A DNA stretch of 64,000 nt from Stenogyne calaminthoides (taxonomy: Eukaryota; Streptophyta; Magnoliopsida; Lamiales; Lamiaceae), in NCBI GenBank assembly GCA_037126765.1, contig JBBCBC010000026.1:31729698-31793697 (forward strand), written 5' to 3'. Below are positions 56,701 to 64,000 of the stretch, piece after piece. The position numbers were made by a program, and so were the translations under genes. Within the stretch, counting starts at the first letter, position 1; each line of letters opens with the position of its first letter. The notes below the pieces were generated by a model. It was not told the DNA's origin. It saw only the letters and a list, made by a program, of their open reading frames with translations, and searched no databases.

Positions 56701-59700
56701 GTGAAAGTGAAAGTTCCTGGAAGTGTTGGGCCATTACATTCGAAATTCGTCGAAATGAAAAAGGATAAGATGGAAGATTTCTACACCCAGAGGGCTGAAG
56801 GAGATCATTGTGCATCAAACAATTCTGTTGGATTTAGTGTACATGAAGTTGTTAAGGGTGAAAAAAAGGAGTTGGGTGAAGCTAAGGTGGAAAATCCACC
56901 GTTACCTTCTGAGAGCACATCTAAATCTGGGAAGCCAAATATAAAGGGAGTATCAATGACAGAGTTGTTTACCCCTGAGCAAGTCCGGCAGCATATTGCA
57001 GGTCTTAGACAGTGGGTTGGCCAGGTCAGTCTTGTGCTCATATTTTCTGTTCGTTTAGTTTCCTTCTTATTCTGATTTGTAAATGCTGCATATATGCAAA
57101 TCATGGGTTCTATCATTATCATAGACTATGAATTTAGCATGCACATCCAGAAATGGAGAAATTTGAGAGCAAAATGCTTATGAATTGTTAAATTCAACTT
57201 AATTACATGTTACTGATTTTTGATGACTAAGTTTGTAGATGTAGAAGAGAATGTTCCTTTCATTATCTGTGTCATCAGGCAAGCCCAAAGATTCGTTTTG
57301 AATCAAACCTATCTTCTTACAGTTTTGCTCTGTTATTATACCTTATCTAGTACAATAATATAGGTGGTTGTTCTCATCAATGAATTCCTTCTCCTTTTGC
57401 TTCACGGTTCTATTGTTTCTTTTTGTGTGCTCCATATTTTTAATTTTCTCTCTTTTGTTTTGGTGAAGAGGGGTTCAATAATTGAAACTTTTTTATTGAT
57501 CTCACTTTTTCTTTGCCTTCTTCTTTTCGTGAATATTGGTGTATCTTAAAATCTCTTCTCATGCATGAATTACCATTCTGCTGGATTTATAATTTTGTAT
57601 TTTGTTACACAGACCAAAGCAAAAGCAGAAAAAAATCAAGCAATGGAGCGTTCAATGAGTGAAAATTCTTGCCAGTTGTGTGCAGTTGAGAAGCTTGCCT
57701 TTGAACCACCCCCTATATATTGTACACCTTGTGGTGCTCGCATTAAAAGGAATGCTATGTATTATACCATTGGAGCTGGTGATACTCGTCATTGCTTCTG
57801 TATCCCGTGCTATAATGTGACTCGTGGAGACGCCATTGTAGTTGATGGAAGTACTCTTCCAAAGGCAAGAATGGAGAAAAGGAAAAATGATGAGGAAACT
57901 GAAGAATGGGTATGCCATATGTACTTGGCCTCACATTTTGCCCACCGTATTTTATTTTTCTTTCTTTTTTTAAGATACTGACTGTTTTTTCTTATGCAGT
58001 GGGTTCAGTGTGACAAATGCGAAGCTTGGCAGCATCAAATATGTGCATTATTCAATGGTAGAAGAAACGATGGTGGCCAAGCTGAGTACACTTGTCCAAA
58101 TTGTTATATAGAAGAAGTTGAAAGAGGAGAGCGATCACCATTACCACAGAGTGCTGTTCTAGGAGCGAAAGATTTGCCTAGAACTATTTTGAGTGATCAC
58201 ATTGAGGAGCGATTATTTGCAAAGCTGAAGCAAGAAAGGCAGGATAGAGCAAGGTTTCAAGGGAAAAGTTATAATGAGGTGATTTATTCTTGCTTATGCA
58301 TAGTAAATCTTAATTTCAATCATAGTGAAGTTCACATGATACGATGTTTGCTTAAAATGTATCTCATATTCAATATTGAGATTTAGTATATAAAGGTAGT
58401 AGCAATGCACTAGAAAATATATCTAGCTAATAATTTATACAAATCCTGAGTTGAAAATTTAAGTACTCCCTCGTTAAGCTTTCATTATGAACTAAAGGTT
58501 GTATTCAAAAGAGTATATGAAGAAATCTGATGCTTTTTAGTAACAATTTTTTTATGTTCTTTACTTGGAGTTTAACTAGACAAACTATTGAACTTTATGT
58601 TCTTGTTTTGTTTCTCTCATTAGACCACTTTATATGATTGTTATGATTGTCAACTTTTCAGGTCCCCGGAGCAGATTCACTTGTTGTAAGAGTGGTCTCA
58701 TCAGTGGACAAGAAGTTGGAAGTCAAACCACGATTTCTTGAAATTTTCCAGGAGGAAAATTATCCCACTGAGTTCCCATATAAATCTAAGGTATGCCATA
58801 TGTAGTGTTGTGATAACTGGTTCAATTCATTTTGTGTATTACTACTTTTGAAGAACTTACAGGTGTTAATTCATTTAAGATCCAGACAAGCTAAGCAGAT
58901 TTCTTTATTGGATTCTTTGTGGTCTGTTAATGTAATGTTGAGTACCTCAAAAATCTAAATGAATTCTTAAAATGCTTTCTTGCATTTGTTTGATATCTTG
59001 TGTATAAGAAAGAAAGTTGAGTTTATCTAATATCGACATTTGTGTGATCTAAATATATTGAAACTTTGGTTCTATCTTTCAGGTGGTACTATTATTTCAA
59101 AGTATTGAAGGTGTTGAAGTATGCCTGTTTGGCATGTATGTTCAAGAATTTGGATCAGAGTGTCTTCAACCAAATCACCGAAGGGTGTACCTTTCATACT
59201 TGGACTCAGTTAAGTATTTCAGACCAGAGGTCAGGACTGTGACAGGAGAGGCTCTTCGGACATTTGTGTACCATGAGATTCTGGCAAGTTTCTGAATCAT
59301 TGTTAACTTGATTTTGGCCAGAAATTTGCTGTTTCGCATACAAGTCATATTAACATTCCTCTTTTTTCAGATTGGATACTTGGAATATTGCAAAAAGCGT
59401 GGTTTCGCAAGCTGCTATATATGGGCTTGCCCACCATTAAAGGGGGAAGACTATATTCTGTATTGCCACCCAGAAATTCAGAAGACACCAAAATCTGATA
59501 AACTTCGCGAATGGTAAGTTTCATACTTTTCGACATTGAGACTGTTCAATTGGGGAATTTGCTAATGCATTTCCCTGTGTTCCTTCGGTTTCAGGTATTT
59601 GTCCATGTTAAGGAAAGCTGCAAAGGAAAACATTGTAGTTGATCTTACGAATCTGTATGATCATTTCTTTGTTTTCACTGGTGAAAGTAAAGCAAAGGTA

Positions 59701-62110
59701 ACTGCAGCTAGGTTACCATACTTCGATGGGGATTATTGGCCTGGTGCTGCAGAGGACATGATCTATCAACTGCAACAAGAAGAGGATGGGAGAAAACATA
59801 AGAAGGGAACTTTTAAAAAATCCATTACCAAAAGAGCTCTTAAGGCATCTGGCCAAACAGATCTTTCTGGCAATGCATCTAAGGATCTCCTATTAATGCA
59901 TAAAGTAATTCTGTTCTCTAAATGTCCTCTGTTCTTGTGTTGTTTCTTTAAGTTATTATAACATGTTCTTAGCATCTAAATAACCTTGTATTTCTATATC
60001 TAATTTGACTGATTATAAAATTTGTTTCCACAGCTGGGGGAGACAATATCTCCAATGAAGGAAGACTTTATCATGGTTCACTTACAGCGTGCGTGCACAC
60101 ACTGCTGCATCCTAATGGTTTCCGGAAATTGTTGGGTTTGCAAACAATGTAAAAACTTTCAGCTCTGTGAAAGGTGAGGTCTTAAAAGTGTATCTCGTAT
60201 TCACTGAGCTGTATTATACTTCAAGTTCTACTGATACTTTGATGCTAATTTTATATTTTCCCTTTTCTTAATGTTAATATAGTGTTTCGGGCTGCAATGA
60301 CAATGCTACTCCTCGCGTTTTATAATAAGTGTTGCTTTAGAGATCAAATTTGTTTCAAATTAAATGTCGTTTTAGCTATTTTTTCACATTTTTTCCTAAT
60401 TTACGCTCTTATATATCCCTAAAAGATCTCTTATATTTTTTGTTAAAGATTATATTTTATTCTTCAATTTCCTCTCCCCTCCCTCATATTGCTGCAATTT
60501 GGCCCGTTCTCTTTATCCATGTTGTTTTGTTTTTCCCTCATTTTTTTCTTGAATTTTCAAAGTCATGTTTTACCCTCTTTTTTCCGAGATTTTAGAGTTT
60601 GTTGAATTTAGAATGGAGAAGTCAGGAGAAAGTTCAGGAGTGAGAAACAAAATAACCATTACGGGGATGAGAGAGAAAAGTGGAGAGGAGAGAGAAAGAG
60701 TAATTGAGGGTGTATATGTCAAAATTTTATGTTTCTTAATTTGGTACAAAATTTTCTAAAACGACACTTGTTATGAACGGAGGGAGTATTAATAATTTTT
60801 TACTTGCACGATTATATGTGGAGCTCTTCCAAGTTACGAGTAAGCAATCCACCAATGGCTTTCATAAAAAATATCTTTTAATTTCAGGTGCTATGATGCT
60901 GAGAGAAAGCGTGAGGACAGAGAGAGACATCCCATCAACCATAAGGACAAGCACACACTTTATCTAGTTAGTCCATCGGATCATACCTTCCCTGTCCTCT
61001 CCTTTTCTGCAATCATGTTCTTCTCCTTAAGGTTTCAAATTGGTTTTTCTGCAGGTTGAAATCACTGGTGTCCCTGAAGATACCAAAGATAAAGACGAAA
61101 TTCTCGAGAGTGAATTCTTTGACACCCGACAGGCGTTTCTCAGCCTTTGTCAAGGAAATCATTATCAGTATGATACCCTTCGCCGAGCCAAACATTCCTC
61201 TATGATGGTCCTCTATCATCTGCACAATCCTACCGCCCCAGCTTTTGTGACAACATGTAATGAATGCAATCTTGATATAGAAACAGGGCAAGGTTGGCGC
61301 TGTGAGACATGCCCCGACTATGATGTATGCAGTGGATGTTATATAAAGGAAGGAGGAATTGATCATCCTCATAAATTAACAAATCATCCCTCGAATGACC
61401 GTGATGCTCAGAACAAAGAAGCTAGGCAAGTACGAGTTACACAGGTAATAATTTTTTTACATCACGATCCATCAAATTGCTACAGTGTGTTCAAGAATGG
61501 CATATGTTCTGTAAAGGGCACAATTTCTGAGAGGTAACCTGTGTTGTATGACTTTGCAGTTGAAAAAAATGCTCGAGCTCCTGGTGCATGCCTCTCAATG
61601 TCGACTTTCACTTTGTCAATATCCAAATTGTCGCAAAGTGAAAGGACTTTTCCGCCATGGTATGATGTGCAAAATACGTGTTTCTGGAGGTTGTGTTTTG
61701 TGTAAGAAAATGTGGTATGTCCTTCAGCTTCATGCTCGAGCATGCAAAGAATCCGAGTGCCTTGTACCGCGATGCAAGTATGTTCCAAATTCTCTCATTT
61801 GATTTAACATCTAATATTGTTCAGTGAAAACATCTAATATTGACCAACTAATACCTTTTAGTATAACAATTAATGACATTTAAAAATGCACTTGAGTTGC
61901 ACGGTGCAAGTGGTGCATAGAAGTATTTTTCTTTCTTCATTTTCCATATTTTTGGTTCGTTTTCATTGCTGAAATTATATTTCTAAATGTTGGTGTAGAG
62001 ACTTGAAGGAGCATATGAGAAGGCTGCAACAGCAGTCTGATTCTCGACGAAGGGCTGCAGTGATGGAAATGATGAGGCAACGAGCTGCAGAGGTTGCAGG
62101 CGGTTCTTGA
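53709..62110 (+). CDS. HAC1: HAC1-like histone acetyltransferase (p300/CBP family)
   Basis: Sixteen coding exons: 53709-53902, 54042-54153, 54322-54631, 54705-55214, 55340-57024, 57613-57909, 58000-58278, 58662-58790, 59083-59283, 59371-59513, 59595-59904, 60034-60173, 60888-60966, 61055-61444, 61560-61777, 61999-62110. They join to 1702 residues, close to Arabidopsis HAC1. In order: a KIX-like N-terminus (about 55-125), MIPTPG repeats and a long Gln/Asn/Ser-rich region, TAZ1 (about 645-725, [20 protein letters not shown]), a PHD-type finger (about 950-1075), the p300/CBP acetyltransferase domain (about 1085-1520, with [20 protein letters not shown] and [11 protein letters not shown]), two ZZ fingers (about 1410-1450 and 1530-1575) and TAZ2 (about 1593-1690). 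It acetylates histones as a nuclear transcription coactivator. Intron 9 has a GC donor. It could equally be the HAC12-type paralog. Confidence 0.95.
59284..59370 (+). other. GC-AG intron in the HAC1-like gene
   Basis: After CATGAGATTCTG the intron starts GCAAGTTTCT and ends CTTTTTTCAG. Using this donor keeps the conserved [13 protein letters not shown] junction exactly; no GT nearby does so. GC donors are a known minor class with a strong GCAAGT consensus, as here. Confidence 0.88.
60309..60786. mobile_element. Stowaway-type MITE in intron 12 of the HAC1-like gene
   Basis: Ends CTCCTCGCGTTTTATAATAA and ACACTTGTTATGAACGGAGG GAG with TA on both sides (60307-60308, 60787-60788). 478 bases, non-coding. 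Confidence 0.75.
61803..61922. mobile_element. MITE, family 2 fragment in intron 15 of the HAC1-like gene
   Basis: Carries AACATCTAATATTGTTCAGT and TTGCACGGTGCAAGTGGTGC, matching the copy in the metalloprotease gene. The left terminal repeat is missing. Confidence 0.65.
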
Positions 62111-63180
62111 TATCCAGCAATGTACATATATCTATTGGCTGCCTTTTCAGAGTTAGCCGGATAATTTAATGCGACAATTGTATCAAAAGTGTAGAAAAGA
62201 AATCAGATTTTTTTCAAGACCTATTTTGCAGGAGTTCCATCTTCACAGCATACAATTTTTTACGTCCATACTTCTCTGGGTAAGGTTGCTTGAGAAGTTA
62301 ATTTATCACAGGCCGGCTTTTACTACAACTAACTCTTCTAATCTAGAGAAAAATAAGGATTCAATAGTGTGTCCTTGTCTTTGGTTAGAAAAGTTATTCT
62401 TTGATTTTGTTTCTTGTATTTTATCCATTGCCATCGTGTTCGTTGGCTGAGTGTACCATAGCTGCCTTGATCTGTTAATGGTTATAGTTGCTGAAGAAAC
62501 AAGAGAAGCTCGCAGTTTTCCCAATAGTGCTTCAGTCTTCATTTATGTGATTGATATCATTGTAATTAGCTTGATTTTTTCAAGTTCTTGATGTTTATAT
62601 CCAACTTTTGCTGATATTATTGAATTTTGTTCGATTGACATTATTTGATGCCAACCAATTTATGTATGTTTTAGATGTCACACTTAATCAAGTGCATTAA
62701 GTGTATTATCTCTTTTTTGTACGCATATCTCTTCGAACGCCTATACTAATTTTAGCATATGAAATACATTAGTATGTATGTTGTTCTCAATTTGCATACA
62801 GTAGGCATGATATGCAATAAAGTACAGATGTATAATCCTTCATCTTTCTTAATTAGTTAAACACATACTTGCAAGAGAAGGTGAATCCTCCAATCTTGTT
62901 TAAATTCACCACAAATTGGTACAAGGATAAGGTTTTTATTGCATTCTTGTGACACAAAATCTTTGTACTGTTTTGTTCTCGAGCAAAGATATTCTTTTTT
63001 CTGTTTTGTCAATATTCACGTTCACGTGAGAGGCCAATTTTTGGAGCACAAGGTGATTTTCTTGGACAAGAATGTATTTGACCAATCACGGGTTAAATAG
63101 GCACTACATGTTAAAACTAGGTTTGAAATTTGACGCCAGCTTGTTATTGTCTCTTACTGTTCTTCAAAATCCCGTGACTA
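62111..63180. other. 3' UTR of the HAC1-like gene and intergenic DNA
   Basis: The 3' UTR probably reaches about 62550-62600 (AT-rich, T-runs). The rest shows no gene or known element. Confidence 0.55.
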
Positions 63181-63183
63181 CTA

Positions 63184-63382
63184 CTCCCTTAGTCCCACGA
63201 GGACTTAAACACTGAAAATAACACGCAAATCAAGTAAAGTGGGTTTTAGTGGGTTTGAGTGGAATAAAATAAGAGTGTTGTGAGTGTATTAATATTATGT
63301 TTATTTCCATTTTGAAAATGTTCAAGTAATGTTGGGATGTCCAAATAAGACAAGTGTTCAAGTAATGTTGGGACGGAGGGAG
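63184..63382. mobile_element. Stowaway MITE
   Basis: CTCCCTTAGTCCCACGAGGA on the left and TGTTGGGACGGAGGGAG on the right with TA on both sides. 199 bases. Confidence 0.88.
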
Positions 63383-63455
63383 TATATGATTGAGTCGACT
63401 ATGTGTTTTAGCTTGTTATTGTACAACTTGTTATTGTACATTCACTATTTGACTC

Positions 63456-63578
63456 GTGTTTTAGCGAACACGTTATTTATTAGTATTTAAAATGATAAAG
63501 AGATTTTAAAGTGTGGTACGATAGGCATTTTAAATACTAATAAACAATTCGTTTACTAAAACAGGACGGGGAGGGAGT
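63456..63578. mobile_element. Foldback with a Stowaway-like right end
   Basis: TTATTAGTATTTAAAATG on the left is mirrored by CATTTTAAATACTAATAAAC, and the right end reads AGGACGGGGAGGGAGTATT. The left terminus is missing or decayed. Confidence 0.55.
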
Positions 63579-63772
63579 ATTAATATTCAAGATTAGTTTC
63601 TCTTTAATTTTTAATCCCTTGAAAAAGTATTCACATTTGTTTAATGTGTAATTGAACATGTATAGCTAAATTTGTCCAACCCAATAGGGGACAGCACACA
63701 GGTTTGCTCACTTCTACCTCAATTGCCTATAAGAAGGATGCTTGCCAACCTATCTAATATACATTAATTCTC

Positions 63773-64000
63773 ATGACAATCATGACCAAAATCCAAATAA
63801 CTAAAACCCTAATTCTCCTTCTCAATTTAGGGATTGTGCATGTTTCTCTAGCATGCCCTTATTGTCCATACCCAACTCCTCCCCACAAAGTAAAGCCTCC
63901 GCCGCCATGCCCACCACCCGGCCACACCAAAACCCCCACCACATTACCCCAAACCACCCATTGTGAACCCACCTAGCCACCCTAAACCACCACCACACGG
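63773..64000 (+). pseudogene. Proline-rich secreted protein, partial, with frameshift
   Basis: The frame opens with a signal peptide (TKTLILLLNLGIVHVSLA) and then ACPYCPYPTPPHKVKPPPPC, the start of a proline-rich cell-wall or hybrid proline-rich (lipid-transfer-like) protein. Around 63927-63932 the run CACACCAAAACC carries one base too many: the opening frame ends in a stop at 63974, while the next frame continues KPPPHYPKPPIVNPPSHPKP in the family style to the window edge. Either this is a pseudogene, or the extra base is a sequencing error. The eight-cysteine domain, if present, lies beyond the window. A TATA-like CCTATAAGAA is at about 63726. Confidence 0.65.

Noticed and set aside
1..64000. 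tRNA, rRNA or organellar insertions
   Set aside because: I saw no cloverleaf-type sequence, rRNA core or chloroplast or mitochondrial gene; a tRNAscan run would be decisive.

Overview
The window is nuclear DNA of a flowering plant, most likely a eudicot. Genes have spliced GT-AG introns, intergenic DNA is AT-rich and full of plant transposons, and the proteins belong to plant families (RALF peptides, IBR5, HAC1-type acetyltransferase, GDSL lipase, patellin). No bacterial, organellar or RNA-gene signal was seen.

Bases 1-23000 hold an expanding cluster of small secreted RALF-like peptide genes. Six have intact reading frames: five on the minus strand and one, near 22.1 kb, on the plus strand. 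A further degenerate copy exists twice because a block of about 4.5 kb (1-4488 and 13146-17651) was duplicated. That copy was split inside its signal peptide by a Mutator-like element (Pack-MULE) that had captured the first part of a patellin gene. The peptides keep the RALF YIxY motif and the C-terminal ANxYxRGC-x5-C block but lack the first disulfide pair. MITEs, LINE tails, a hAT MITE and a probable solo LTR fill the spacers.

Bases 23067-28085 are a CACTA element with intact ends, a 3-bp target duplication and decayed En/Spm-type and Ulp1-protease coding exons. Bases 29.0-34.7 kb hold nested MITEs, a three-exon GDSL esterase gene and two small secreted-peptide genes with no family I recognise. 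One of these has a truncated copy near 21 kb inside the RALF cluster, carried by a 1.1-kb segmental duplication. Bases 35-38.5 kb are repeat-rich: a foldback element, a LINE tail, a truncated copia retrotransposon and AT-rich DNA.

Bases 38.6-62.1 kb are the conserved gene block. It contains an 11-exon ubiquitin-like/WLM/PUB metalloprotease gene on plus, IBR5 phosphatase on minus (convergent, 5 exons), an intergenic stretch with a LINE remnant and a 1.68-kb solo LTR, and a 16-coding-exon HAC1-like histone acetyltransferase on plus. All exon junctions given for these genes and the GDSL gene keep the reading frame. The window ends inside a proline-rich secreted-protein gene that carries a one-base frameshift.

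The conserved genes have no obvious joint pathway; the region is a stable housekeeping block next to a fast-changing secreted-peptide cluster. All family calls come from reading the sequence, without database searches.
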